In this document: piece after piece, positions 8,536-17,112 of the stretch
Layout of the letters: every line of letters begins with the position of its first letter
How positions within the stretch are numbered: position 1 is the first letter of the stretch
From: Clostridiales bacterium
GTDB lineage: Bacteria > Bacillota > Clostridia > Saccharofermentanales > Saccharofermentanaceae
Direction: 5' to 3'
NCBI GenBank assembly: GCA_017519205.1
Contig: JAFWSW010000059.1
Location: 1 to 32,667, forward strand
Length of the DNA: 32,667 bases
The notes under the pieces: generated by a model
Told to the model about the DNA's origin: nothing
Seen by the model: the letters and a program-made list of their open reading frames with translations, nothing else
The model's database searches: none
Program-made: the position numbers and the translations under genes

Positions 8536-9252
8536 CTATTTCCCGTGTTTCAACCGATATGTGAAGAGCCAGATCCCGCCGATCAGGATCACAACACTTG
8601 CGACAATAAGAAGATAGTAACCGGGAAGTCTCGTAAACCCTATTATTCCATTGCCATCACGCGTATCCTTTGAAATCTGGTATTCCGAAAACAGAATCTC
8701 CAGGATCCCGTAAAGGAATGTCAGAAGCGAAGATACAAATACGCCTATTTTCAAGTTGGTAAAAAGAAAAATCAGAATGAGGACTAATCCGACAAGGAAC
8801 ACCCCGCCGTCCGCCGTTGCGATAAGTTTTACCGTATTCGATTTCGAGTAGGAATAGACCGAGGCGAACTTCTTAAGGTAAGGAACGATAAGCGATATCA
8901 AAAGAAGCACGCATCCGAGAAGTGTCACGATCGTTCCGGGATACTTGATATCAAACTTGGATTTCGGCTTGATCGCCGCCGGATTATATGCGCCGTATGA
9001 AGGAACAGCTGCCTGCGTCATCGCGTAGTTTCCCTGCTGCGGATACTGCGGAACCTGCTGTTGAAGAACAGGCTGCTGGTACTGCGGAGCAGCATACTGG
9101 GCCGGCTGCGCATACTGGTTAACCGGTGGCTGCGGAGCATATACAGGCGGCTGGACTGCCGGACTCTGCGGCGCTGCTCCCAGCGGAGAACCACAGAAAC
9201 GGCAGAACTGCGTTCCATCATTGACGACTTGTCCACATTTGCTACAGATCAC
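8536..9252 (-). CDS. Zinc-ribbon membrane protein (copy 2)
   Basis: 238 aa. The start is a GTG at 9252, 7 bases after AAGGTGG. N-terminal zinc ribbon MICSKCGQVVND..CRFCG, then a Pro/Gln/Tyr-rich linker (about 25-80, with APQ and QYAAPQYQQP patterns), then membrane helices (IVTLLGCVLLLISLIVPYL; GVFLVGLVLILIFLF; IGVFVSSLLTFLYGILEILF; YLLIVASVVILIGGIWLF) and a short basic tail. The order of helices, the FTNLKIG loop and the final helix match copy 3 (FAGLKIG), so these two are close paralogues. The 12-base spacing to copy 3 indicates one transcript. Function unknown. Confidence 0.85.
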   Translation of the reverse strand: MICSKCGQVVNDGTQFCRFCGSPLGAAPQSPAVQPPVYAPQPPVNQYAQPAQYAAPQYQQPVLQQQVPQYPQQGNYAMTQAAVPSYGAYNPAAIKPKSKFDIKYPGTIVTLLGCVLLLISLIVPYLKKFASVYSYSKSNTVKLIATADGGVFLVGLVLILIFLFTNLKIGVFVSSLLTFLYGILEILFSEYQISKDTRDGNGIIGFTRLPGYYLLIVASVVILIGGIWLFTYRLKHGK

Positions 9253-9264
9253 GAAAACACCACC

Positions 9265-9978
9265 TTAAATCTGAACATAGGAGACCTGCTGTCTTGCCGC
9301 ATTCTTCTCTTTGTTTCTTCTAACAAGGATCATGATACCTCCGACAAGAAGTACGACGCTGGCGATGATGCTCATATAGAATCCGGGACCTCTTGTGATG
9401 CTGTTTTCCACGTGTGCATCTTTGATAATGTTCTCGTTGATAACAACAACAAGAAGCATCCAGCAAGTATTCAGAATACTCATGACAAATGTTCCGATCT
9501 TAAGTCCGGCAAACAGGAAGATAAGGCAGAGAACGATGGCGATCACATACGGCCAGCCGGTAGCAACTTTAATAAGCGATGTCGCTACACTGACTCCGAC
9601 TCTCTTCTTATTGGTTCCGTAGTACGAAAGGAAAAGAGAGATGAACAGAAACAAACAGGAAGCAAGGATGATGATTGTATCCGGCTTCGTAATGTCAAAT
9701 CTCTTCGGTTTCTGTCCCACCGGTGCAAATCCAGCCGGATTATATGCCGGCTGCGCGACCGGCTGCGGAGCCGCATACTGCTGTACCGGCTGCTGATACT
9801 GCTGCATCGGCTGCTGATACTGCTGTACCGGCTGCTGCGGAATCTGCGGCTGGACAGGATGCGGAGCTGCTACAGGAGCTACAGGAGCTGCTGCAGATCC
9901 AGCATCCAGAGGCTGACCACAGAAAAGACAAAACTTTGAACCATCGGCTAATTGTTTGCCGCATTTAAAACAAAACAT
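9265..9978 (-). CDS. Zinc-ribbon membrane protein (copy 3)
   Basis: 237 aa from the ATG at 9978, chosen because GGGGG lies 7 bases before it; an upstream in-frame ATG would add 20 unsupported residues. N-terminal zinc ribbon MFCFKCGKQLAD..CLFCGQPL, an Ala/Pro segment, a Gln-rich repeat linker (QPVQQYQQPMQQYQQP), then helices (TIIILASCLFLFISLFLSYY; VIAIVLCLIFLF; IGTFVMSILNTCWMLLVVV; MSIIASVVLLVGGIMILV) and a basic C-terminus. It is the first gene of the unit copy 3 - copy 2 - AIM24, behind a clear sigma-A-like promoter. Function unknown. Confidence 0.85.
   Translation of the reverse strand: MFCFKCGKQLADGSKFCLFCGQPLDAGSAAAPVAPVAAPHPVQPQIPQQPVQQYQQPMQQYQQPVQQYAAPQPVAQPAYNPAGFAPVGQKPKRFDITKPDTIIILASCLFLFISLFLSYYGTNKKRVGVSVATSLIKVATGWPYVIAIVLCLIFLFAGLKIGTFVMSILNTCWMLLVVVINENIIKDAHVENSITRGPGFYMSIIASVVLLVGGIMILVRRNKEKNAARQQVSYVQI
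9773..9837 (-). repeat. 21-bp tandem repeat in the Gln/Pro linker of zinc-ribbon copy 3
   Basis: Units at 9781-9801, 9802-9822 and a partial unit at 9823-9837 share CTG..CGGCTGCTGATACTG. They encode a seven-residue QYQQPxQ repeat between the zinc ribbon and the first membrane helix. Confidence 0.75.
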
Positions 9979-10009
9979 AACTAAACCCCCAATAAAACTT
10001 GATATTTTG

Positions 10010-10038
10010 ATTATAGTCTTCTCATAGTATGCACGCAA
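10010..10038 (-). promoter_or_regulatory. Sigma-A-type promoter of the zinc-ribbon / AIM24 unit
   Basis: Minus strand: TTGCGT (10033-10038), a 17-base spacer, TATAAT (10010-10015). The -10 is perfect and the -35 keeps TTG. It lies 32 bases before the copy 3 start and directly after the xylB terminator. Confidence 0.6.
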
Positions 10039-10041
10039 CAG

Positions 10042-10084
10042 AAAAACACCATCCGCCTAAGGTTTTGAGGCGGATGGTGTTTTT
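10042..10084 (-). terminator. Rho-independent terminator after xylB
   Basis: Perfect 17-bp inverted repeat (AAAAACACCATCCGCCT at 10042-10058 with its complement at 10068-10084) and a 9-base loop. Both arms end in A or T runs, so it could work in both directions. On the minus strand it lies 29 bases beyond the xylB stop. Confidence 0.92.
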
Positions 10085-10113
10085 GAAAACGAATTTATCA
10101 GACGCTGACCGGA

Positions 10114-11637
10114 TCAGACGTTGGCGAGTCTCTTGAAGTTCTCAGCCATCGGAGCGTACAGATCCTTGTAGATCTGGTAGTACGGCTCGTACTGTGCATG
10201 TACGTCTGCTCTTGCATCCATGGAGGAAGCGGAGAAGATCGTTGCGCCGCAAGCTTCCTGGATCGTCGGGTATACGCCGGCTGCTACGGAAGCCAGGAGA
10301 GCTGCACCGAGTGCACCGCCCTGATCAGAAGCGCAGGTATTTACTGTGCAGTCAAATACGTCTGCGAGCATCTGTCTCCAGAACTTACTCTTGGAACCGC
10401 CGCCGCAAGCGTACATGGAATCGATCTTAACACCGAGGTTATTGAAGATATCGATGGAGTCACGGAGTGCGTAAACAACACCCTCCATAACCGCACGGAG
10501 CATATCCTTTCTCTCGTGCATCGCGGACAGACCGAAGAATACACCACGTGCATTCGGGTCAAGATGCGGTGTTCTCTCACCCATGAGGTACGGGAGATAC
10601 AGGAGACGGTTTGCGCCGATCGGTACCTCAGCCGCAATCTTATCGAGGAGCTGATATACATCGATACCCTGCTTGTCTGCTTCGATCACTTCTGCATCGC
10701 AGCAGGTGTTCTTGAACCACTTGAGCGAGAGGCATGCAGCCTGGTGAACGCCCATTACATGCCAGCAGCCCGGAACAGCGGAGCAGAATGTATGCACACG
10801 GCCCTTCGGGTCGACCTGCATATCATCTGTATGAGCAAATACAACGCCGGATGTACCGAGTGTTGCAAATGCTGTACCTTCCTTAACAACGCCGCATCCG
10901 ATAGCAGCTGCTGCGTTATCACCTGCACCTGCAGCGACCGGGATACCTGCCGGAAGACCTGTCTCGGCAGCGATCTCTTCTGTTACGCGGCCGGAAACCT
11001 CAACAGACTCGTAAACCTTAGCGAGCCACTCCTTCTTGATGTCGAGGAGCTGGAGCACTTCATCGGACCAGTTACGGTTCTTGATGTCGAGGAGCTGCAT
11101 ACCGGAAGCATCGGAAACATCGGTTGCGAACTCACCGGTCAGTCTGTAACGAACATAGTCCTTCGGAAGAAGGATGTGAGCAACCTGAGAATAGATCTCC
11201 GGCTCATTGTTTCTGACCCAGAGGATCTTACTTGCGGTAAAGCCTGTGAGCGCCGGAGAAGCGGTGATCGCCATGAGCTTATCAAGGCCGACCTTCTCTG
11301 TGATCTCTTCGCACTCTTTTGCGGTTCTCTGGTCGCACCAGATGATGGACTTTCTAAGAACTTTTCCGTCCTTATCCAGCATAACGAGACCGTGCATCTG
11401 ACCGGAAAGACCGATACCTGCGATATCGTCCTTATTTACGCCGCTGTCGGCAACTACCTTCTTCAGGCCGGTAAGAGCAGCATTCCACCAGTCATCCGGC
11501 TCCTGCTCAGCATAACCGTTCTGCGGCTGGTACAGCGGGTACTCCACTGTATGTGCGGCAACCAGTTTTCCGTCCTGGGAAAACAGAGCCGTCTTGGTTC
11601 CGGATGTTCCGATGTCAATACCGATAAGATATTTCAT
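10114..11637 (-). CDS. xylB: Xylulokinase
   Basis: 507 aa, the usual length for FGGY kinases. It phosphorylates D-xylulose to xylulose 5-phosphate in the cytosol, feeding the pentose phosphate pathway. Seen: ATP-binding GIDIGTSGTKTALF (6-19), GLSGQMHGLVMLD (76-88), a xylulokinase-type IWCDQRT (99-105), the catalytic base in AAGAGDNAAAAIG (Asp240), the FGGY-type segment YLMGERTPHLDP, and a C-terminal ACGGGSKSKFWRQMLAD adenosine pocket. AAGGAG lies upstream of the ATG. It follows the GH3 gene by 71 bases and ends at a strong terminator, so it is the last gene of the pentose locus. Another FGGY sugar is possible, but the GQMHG motif and the neighbours favour xylulose. Confidence 0.93.
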   Translation of the reverse strand: MKYLIGIDIGTSGTKTALFSQDGKLVAAHTVEYPLYQPQNGYAEQEPDDWWNAALTGLKKVVADSGVNKDDIAGIGLSGQMHGLVMLDKDGKVLRKSIIWCDQRTAKECEEITEKVGLDKLMAITASPALTGFTASKILWVRNNEPEIYSQVAHILLPKDYVRYRLTGEFATDVSDASGMQLLDIKNRNWSDEVLQLLDIKKEWLAKVYESVEVSGRVTEEIAAETGLPAGIPVAAGAGDNAAAAIGCGVVKEGTAFATLGTSGVVFAHTDDMQVDPKGRVHTFCSAVPGCWHVMGVHQAACLSLKWFKNTCCDAEVIEADKQGIDVYQLLDKIAAEVPIGANRLLYLPYLMGERTPHLDPNARGVFFGLSAMHERKDMLRAVMEGVVYALRDSIDIFNNLGVKIDSMYACGGGSKSKFWRQMLADVFDCTVNTCASDQGGALGAALLASVAAGVYPTIQEACGATIFSASSMDARADVHAQYEPYYQIYKDLYAPMAENFKRLANV

Positions 11638-11669
11638 AATTCTAATCTCCTTATGTTGTTTTATTTTGT

Positions 11670-11684
11670 GGACGGTATCCGTCC
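11670..11684 (-). other. Intercistronic hairpin between the GH3 gene and xylB
   Basis: GGACGG - 3-base loop - CCGTCC, a perfect 6-bp stem. On the transcribed strand no T run follows it, so it looks like an mRNA processing or stability element rather than a terminator. A T run follows it only on the plus strand, where no gene precedes it. Confidence 0.4.
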
Positions 11685-11708
11685 TTTTTCACTTCTTTTT
11701 CGCAGTAA

Positions 11709-13805
11709 TTATTTTACTACGGAAACACGGATGCAGGAAGTTCCTGTAAGCTCTGCGCTCTTCTCATCCGGCTGGTTTACACCGGCAAACAGTTCGAAGG
11801 TATTTCCGTCTCTTACGACTTCACCTTCGTCGTTTACTACGTCAAAAGCACTCTCCGGGATCTCGATTTTTACAAGCTCTTCCCCGCCTGCCGGGATCGC
11901 GACCCTCTTAAAGCCGCAAAGTCTCGGATACGGATTTGCAAATGCGGAGGTGGTGTTTCGGATATAAAGCTGAACAACATCTTCCGTATCCACGTCACCC
12001 TGATTCTGTACACTGACAGAAGCAATACCGGTAGAAGGATCGTAGACGCAGTCGGTCACGGCGATCTTGGAATAAGTAAGGCCATATCCGAACGGATAGA
12101 GAATATTCTCTCTCGTGTATCTGTAGGTGCGGTCCTTCATGGAATAATCTTCGAAGGCCGGGATCTTGTCGATGCTCTCGTAGAATGTCAGCGGGAGTTT
12201 TCCGGACGGAGATACTTTACCGAAGAGGATATTTGCAAGAGCTGTTCCTCCGAGCTCACCCGGATACCATGCCTGGATCAGGGCATCTGCTTTCTCAGCA
12301 AGCGGGCTGATGGAAGATCCTGCAGCGAGAACGACTACAGTCGGTTTTCCGAGTGCGAGGACCTTTTCGATCAGGACTCTCTGTCCCTCCGGAAGGAGAA
12401 GATCTCTCTTATCGCCGGAATCAAATGCGTTACCTGTATCGCCCTGCTCACCTTCAAGAGTGGCGTCCAGACCGACGCAGAGAACGACTGCATCGCTCAT
12501 CTCCGCAAGGATCAGAGCTTCTGCGATTCCGTCTTCGGCAAATGCCAGAGGCTGGATACGGTCCAGACTGAGGGAAGCGCCCTCGGCATAGTACACGCGG
12601 ATATCGTCTCCTGCTTCTTCTCGGATTCCTTCGAGGAAAGTCTTCGGAGCAGCAGATGTTCCGTAGTAGTTACCGCGGAGTGCATCGATACTGTCACTGT
12701 TCGGACCGATCACTGCAATCGACTTCAGAGATTCTTTCTTCAGCGGCAGCATGCCGTTATTCTTCAGAAGTACCATCGACTTCTCAGCACATTCAAGCGA
12801 TACTTTTCTGTGCTCATCACAGGCAACGACATCGTAAGGGATATCATCGAACTCGGTGTGCTCATCAAAGAGGCCGAGTCTCATTCTCGTTCTCATCAGA
12901 CGGACAACGGCATTACGGATGGTCTCCTTACTGACGAGACCTTCCTTCTCTGCTTCCATCATATAGACATAGGTGTTACCGCAGTTCAGATCGCATCCGG
13001 CGTTGATCGCTTTTGCTGCCGACTCTGTCGGTGTTTTTGTCACGCGGTGGGATTCATGGAAGTCACGGATCGCCCAGCAGTCGGATACGAAGTAACCGTC
13101 AAATCCCCACTCTTTGAGCTTGCCCATCAGGAACGGGCTGGCACAGGTCGGATCACCGTTGAGGCGGGTATATGCACCCATGACACCCTCGACCTTAGCG
13201 TCCTTGACCAGGGCTTCAAAAGCCGGGAGATAAGTTTCTGCGAGATCCTTCTTCGAAGCGATCGTATTAAACTCGTGACGGAGTGCTTCCGGACCGCTGT
13301 GTGCGGCGAAGTGCTTCGCGCAGCCGGCCGCCAGCATATACTTGCCGTCACCCTGAAGATTCTTGACGAAAGAGACACCGAGCTTCGTGGTCAGGAACGG
13401 ATCCTCACCGTAGGTCTCATGTCCTCTTCCCCATCTCGGATCACGGAAGATATTGATGTTCGGGCTCCAGAGCGTCAATCCCTTATAGATGTCGCGGTCG
13501 CCCTTTTTGGAAGATGCGTTATACTTCGCACGGGCTTCTGTCGCGATGATCTTCGCAACCTTCCCGAGGAGTTTATCATCAAACATCGCCGCGAGGCCGA
13601 TGGCCTGCGGGAACATCGTCGCCGTTCCGGCACGTGCAACACCGTGAAGGCCTTCGTTCCACCAGTTATATGCCGGAACACCGAGACGGTCGATCGCCGG
13701 TGCGCCATAACTTAACTGCGGAACCTGCTCTTCAAAGGTCATCTTATCGGCCAGGTCTTCTGCTCTCTCCTGAAAAGAAAGATTCGGGTCTTGAAATTTT
13801 TCCAT
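11709..13805 (-). CDS. GH3 glycoside hydrolase, beta-xylosidase-like
   Basis: 698 aa. It is a retaining glycosidase expected to release xylose (or arabinose/glucose) from short oligosaccharides. Seen: LGVPAYNWWNEGLHGVARAG (41-60), typical of GH3 xylosidases; RDPRWGRGHETYGEDP (121-136); KHFAAHSGPE (164-173); and GYFVSDCWAI with the nucleophile Asp242. A second alpha/beta domain (VVLCVGLDATLEGEQGDT... PTVVVLAAGSS) follows, and a C-terminal fibronectin-III-like domain (DVVQLYIRN..PRLCGFKRV, about 610-690). There is no signal peptide, so it acts inside the cell on imported oligosaccharides. GAGGTG precedes the ATG, 11 bases after the LacI regulator gene. Substrate is inferred from motif and xylB linkage; beta-glucosidase activity is the main alternative. 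Confidence 0.9.
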   Translation of the reverse strand: MEKFQDPNLSFQERAEDLADKMTFEEQVPQLSYGAPAIDRLGVPAYNWWNEGLHGVARAGTATMFPQAIGLAAMFDDKLLGKVAKIIATEARAKYNASSKKGDRDIYKGLTLWSPNINIFRDPRWGRGHETYGEDPFLTTKLGVSFVKNLQGDGKYMLAAGCAKHFAAHSGPEALRHEFNTIASKKDLAETYLPAFEALVKDAKVEGVMGAYTRLNGDPTCASPFLMGKLKEWGFDGYFVSDCWAIRDFHESHRVTKTPTESAAKAINAGCDLNCGNTYVYMMEAEKEGLVSKETIRNAVVRLMRTRMRLGLFDEHTEFDDIPYDVVACDEHRKVSLECAEKSMVLLKNNGMLPLKKESLKSIAVIGPNSDSIDALRGNYYGTSAAPKTFLEGIREEAGDDIRVYYAEGASLSLDRIQPLAFAEDGIAEALILAEMSDAVVLCVGLDATLEGEQGDTGNAFDSGDKRDLLLPEGQRVLIEKVLALGKPTVVVLAAGSSISPLAEKADALIQAWYPGELGGTALANILFGKVSPSGKLPLTFYESIDKIPAFEDYSMKDRTYRYTRENILYPFGYGLTYSKIAVTDCVYDPSTGIASVSVQNQGDVDTEDVVQLYIRNTTSAFANPYPRLCGFKRVAIPAGGEELVKIEIPESAFDVVNDEGEVVRDGNTFELFAGVNQPDEKSAELTGTSCIRVSVVK

Positions 13806-13816
13806 GCTGTCACCTC

Positions 13817-14842
13817 TTATTTGTCGTTATTCAAGTCTCTGCAGCTTTCACCGGGGATCAGCTGAGGAGGAAGTGTCGTTGTTTTCTTTATATCCTTTTC
13901 GCCGGATATCTGGGCAAGAAGATTCTTTGCCGCTTCTTCACCGATCGCCTTCGTATCCTGACGGATCGTAGTCAGTTTCAAGTTCGTTCTCTGGGTGATC
14001 TCGATACCATCGAAACCTACAACGGAGATATCCTCCGGAACGGAAAGACCGGCTTCCCTGATCGCATCCATTACACCGATCGCAGAATAGTCATCACTGG
14101 CGATCACTGCGGTAGGACGGTCGTCCTTTGTTGCGGACAGAAGCTGCTTCATGGAATCATATCCGCCTTTGATGGAATAATATCTGGACGGGAAAAGACG
14201 GAATGTCACATCCTTGGCTCCCGATTCTGCAACGGCTTTTTCCAGCGCAGAAATACGGGCCTCGGTAATATATTTGCCACGGGCGCCATGCATGAAAACG
14301 ATGTTTCTGTGACCAAGGGAATAAAGATGATCAAAGATCATTTTCATGCTCTCGGCGGGATCCGTCATCACGCACCCGATGTATTCATCTTCATAATCGA
14401 CAGCGATCTTCGGAAGATTGCTCTCGATCAGTTCTCTCGCGTCTTTCTGCGAGTGATCCGTATTAACGATAAAGATACCGTCCACATGACGGTAACGGCA
14501 GTGTCCGAGATACGAAAGACCGAGGTTACCTACCTTATTACTGATAAAAACGATATCGTAACCGTGCTTCTCGACATAGTCCTTGAAGCTCTCGATGACC
14601 TGTGCAAAAAAGTAATGCCAGAGACCCATCTGTGAGGCATCCTGGCACAATACTCCGATCGACCAGGTGCGACTCTGGGACAGTGCACGGGCACCGGCAT
14701 TCGGAACATAATCGAGTTCCTGCGCAGTGCGGCGGACGCGCTCTCTTGTGGCAGCGCTGACATCACTTGCATTGGAAAGTGCTTTTGAAACAGTAGCCGG
14801 AGAAAGGCCGCAGGCCTTCGCAATATCATAGATCGTCGCCAT
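13817..14842 (-). CDS. LacI-family transcriptional regulator
   Basis: 341 aa. N-terminal helix-turn-helix and hinge are clear: ATIYDIAKACGLSPATVSKALSN (2-24) and VPNAGARALSQSRTWSIGVL. A periplasmic-binding-protein-like sensor domain follows (DGIFIVNTDHS, IAVDYEDEYIGCVMTD, GHRNIVFMHG, PTAVIASDDYSAIGVMDAI, DISVVGFDGIEITQRT, LTTIRQD). It likely represses or activates the transketolase-GH3-xylB genes in response to a sugar. The gene lies 11 bases before the GH3 gene. A LacI-type palindrome in the transketolase leader (17051-17072) is a candidate target. The effector cannot be read from the sequence. Confidence 0.93.
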   Translation of the reverse strand: MATIYDIAKACGLSPATVSKALSNASDVSAATRERVRRTAQELDYVPNAGARALSQSRTWSIGVLCQDASQMGLWHYFFAQVIESFKDYVEKHGYDIVFISNKVGNLGLSYLGHCRYRHVDGIFIVNTDHSQKDARELIESNLPKIAVDYEDEYIGCVMTDPAESMKMIFDHLYSLGHRNIVFMHGARGKYITEARISALEKAVAESGAKDVTFRLFPSRYYSIKGGYDSMKQLLSATKDDRPTAVIASDDYSAIGVMDAIREAGLSVPEDISVVGFDGIEITQRTNLKLTTIRQDTKAIGEEAAKNLLAQISGEKDIKKTTTLPPQLIPGESCRDLNNDK

Positions 14843-14901
14843 GAAATCTTCCTAGTCCTTCTTTATTTTGTTTTTTCTCCCGGCGTTCCGGGAAAGATAG
14901 A

Positions 14902-14938
14902 CTTCCGCCGGGACCCGATGTAAGGATCCCGGCGGAAG
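14902..14938 (-). terminator. Strong hairpin after the transketolase gene
   Basis: Perfect 12-bp stem (CTTCCGCCGGGA at 14902-14913 with 14927-14938) and a 13-base loop, starting 6 bases after the transketolase stop on the minus strand. The sequence after it is only moderately T-rich (TCTATCTTT), so it may be a partial terminator that lets some transcripts run on into the LacI-GH3-xylB genes. Confidence 0.65.
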
Positions 14939-14944
14939 AATGAA

Positions 14945-16938
14945 TTACTTATTCAGTACTGCCTTACAGGTAGCAACTACGTTGTCGACTGTGAAGCCGA
15001 ACTTCTCCATCAGCATGGAAGGCTTACCGCTGGCACCGAAGGTATCCATTGTAACGTAACCGCCGTCAATACCGCAGAGCTTGCCCCAGGAGTAAGAGGA
15101 ACCGGCTTCTACTGCAACACGTGCTGTAACGTTCGGCAGGAGGATGGAGTCACGATAGGACTTATCCTGAGCGAGGAATACGTCGAGGCACGGAACGGAA
15201 ACGACACGAGCGTCGATGCCCTCACCTGCGAGAACGTCCTTCGCCTTGATACCGAGCTCAACTTCGGAACCGGAAGCCATGATGATCACGTCCGGAGTAT
15301 CCTTGGATTCTTTAGCAACGATGTAAGCACCCTCAGCGCTTCCTTGGAGGAAGTGGTGAGCGGCATCAGGTTCTGACGGGACAGAACGAGAGCAGAAGGT
15401 GTCTTCGGAGAAGAAATAGCAGCTACCCAGGAAGCAACAGTCTCTGTTGCATCACACGGACGCCATACGTTGAAGTTCGGCATGGAGCGGAGCATAGTCA
15501 GCTGCTCAACCGGCTCATGTGTCGGGCCGTCTTCACCAACACCGATACTATCGTGTGTGAACATGAAGATCTGCGGGATATTCATCAGAGCGGACAGACG
15601 AGCCATCGGCTTGGTGTAATCGGAGAATACGAAGAATGTTGCGCAGTAAGAACGGAGACCGCCGTGGAGCAGAATACCGTTGGAGATACCGGACATTGCG
15701 AGCTCACGAACACCGAAGTGCATGTTTCTGCCGGCTCTGTCAGCCTTGCTGAAATCACCCTTACCGTTCATATAAGACTTATTGGACGGAGCCAGGTCAG
15801 CAGAACCGCCGATGAGGTTCGGGATACGGTCAGAAAGCTTATTGAGGACCTTACCGCCGAGAGCACGGGAAGCCTGCGGCTTGTCATCTACTGTCCACAG
15901 ATCTTCGTCATTAAGAAGTGCGGAGTAATCATCAGAGAAGTACTTGTCCCACAGATCCTTGAGATCCGGGTTTGCCTTTGCATATTCAGCGAACATAGCG
16001 TCCCACTTTGCGTGAGCGTCTGTGCCCTTCTTACCGAGCTCTGCATAGTGATCGTAGATCTCCTGCGGAACGACGAAGGACTCTTCGCACGGCCAGCCGA
16101 GTGTCTTACGCATAGCAGCGATGTTCTCCTCACCCAGCGGCTCGCCGTGAGCGGAAGCGGTACCCTGCTTTGCTTCGCAGCCGTAACCGATGATGGAACG
16201 GATCTCAATGAAGGAAGGCTTTGTCTTCTCAGCCTTAGCAGCCTCGATTGCCTTAGCGATCGCTTCGATATCGTTACCGTCTTCTACGAGGAGTGTCTGG
16301 AAACCGCAAGCTTCCATACGGCCTCTTACGTTCTCTGTAAACGCGATGTCCGTGGAACCCTCGATAGAGATGCTGTTGGAGTCATAAAGAACGATGAGCT
16401 TGTCGAGGCCGAGTGTACCTGCAAGAGAAAGTGCTTCTTCGGAAATACCTTCCATGAGGCAGCCGTCGCCGCACTCTACGAATGTGTAGTGGTCGATGAC
16501 CGGGAACTCAGGCTTATTGAATGTAGCTGCCAGGTGCTGCTCAGCAATCGCCATACCGACTGCCATGGAGAGACCTGCGCCCAGAGGACCGGTTGTAGCA
16601 TCGATACCTGCTGTATGGCCGTACTCCGGATGACCCGGTGTCTTACTGTCCATCTGACGGAACTGCTTGAGATCCTCAACAGACAGACCGCCAACACCGA
16701 ACAGGTGAAGCAGAGAGTAATAGAGTGCAGAGCCGTGACCGCCGGAAAGAACGAAGCGGTCTCTGTTGATCCACTTAGGATCCTTTGGGTCAAAGGTCAT
16801 TTCCTTGCCCCATACTGTGTAAGCCATTGCAGCGGCACCAAGCGGGAGACCCGGGTGACCGGAATTGGCCTTCTGAATCATATCCGCGGAAAGAACACGG
16901 ATAGCGGAGATTGCATTGTTTTCGATTTGTGTACTCAT
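14945..16938 (-). pseudogene. tkt: Transketolase, interrupted by a one-base frameshift
   Basis: The full reading would be about 664 aa, normal for transketolase, which moves two-carbon units between pentose phosphate sugars with thiamine diphosphate. Motifs are intact: SGHPGLPLGAA, GHGSALYYSLLHL, GDGCLMEGISEEAL, LIVLYDSN, GSADLAPSN, HFGVRELAMSGI. Frame is lost after SRQNLMPLTTSSKEAL at 15330-15332: in the given frame a stop follows about 17 codons later. The missing part (RGAYIVAKESKDTPDVII then MASGSEVELG) continues to 14945 in the next frame. One extra base in the GGG run would restore it. The start ATG at 16938 follows AAGGAG by 11 bases. A sequencing error, a recent mutation and programmed frameshifting all fit; error or mutation is likelier. 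Confidence 0.85.
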
Positions 16939-17050
16939 ACGTCCATACACTCCTTCTGATGAGATTTATATGTTTACGCGCTAAGAAAGCGCCATATTGA
17001 CAGAGGTAAGTGACCCGTGAATCCCACTTTTTTCCGAGGAGAAGGGAAAC

Positions 17051-17072
17051 GTTCCGAAATCGATTTCGAAAC
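17051..17072 (-). promoter_or_regulatory. Candidate LacI-type operator in the transketolase leader
   Basis: A 22-bp palindrome with 11-bp arms and one mismatched pair, whose core CGAAATCGATTTCG (17055-17068) is perfect and has the central CG of LacI-family sites. It lies about 35-55 bases downstream of the predicted transcription start, where a bound repressor could block elongation. The LacI regulator two genes away is the natural candidate; this is inference. Confidence 0.5.
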
Positions 17073-17112
17073 TGGGGCAAAAAAATGGGAGCACGAGCTC
17101 ACTTGCCTATCT

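Noticed and set aside
9061-9939. 292-codon plus-strand frame across two zinc-ribbon genes
   Set aside because: Arg/Leu-rich shadow of the Gln/Pro repeat linkers on the other strand.
11670-11690. Plus-strand terminator after GGACGG-CCGTCC
   Set aside because: The T run follows on the plus strand, but no plus-strand gene ends there; it is treated as an mRNA hairpin of the minus-strand operon.
10198-11967. Very long open frame (589 codons) on the plus strand opposite xylB
   Set aside because: It lies wholly antisense to conserved genes and its translation is Cys-rich with no recognisable domain. It has no ribosome site and looks like a product of xylB codon bias.
15661-15720. Transketolase VREHAM motif reads VRELAM, suggesting an inactive enzyme
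   Set aside because: The catalytic Glu is present, and from memory Gram-positive transketolases commonly have a hydrophobic residue in place of the His.
15517-16959. 480-codon plus-strand open frame opposite transketolase
   Set aside because: Antisense to a well conserved gene, with a Cys/Val-rich unlikely composition and no start signals.
16939-17105. Riboswitch in the 165-base transketolase leader
   Set aside because: Only short stems are visible (for example GCGCT/AGCGC at 16978-16992), with no terminator/antiterminator pair and no known aptamer core recognised.
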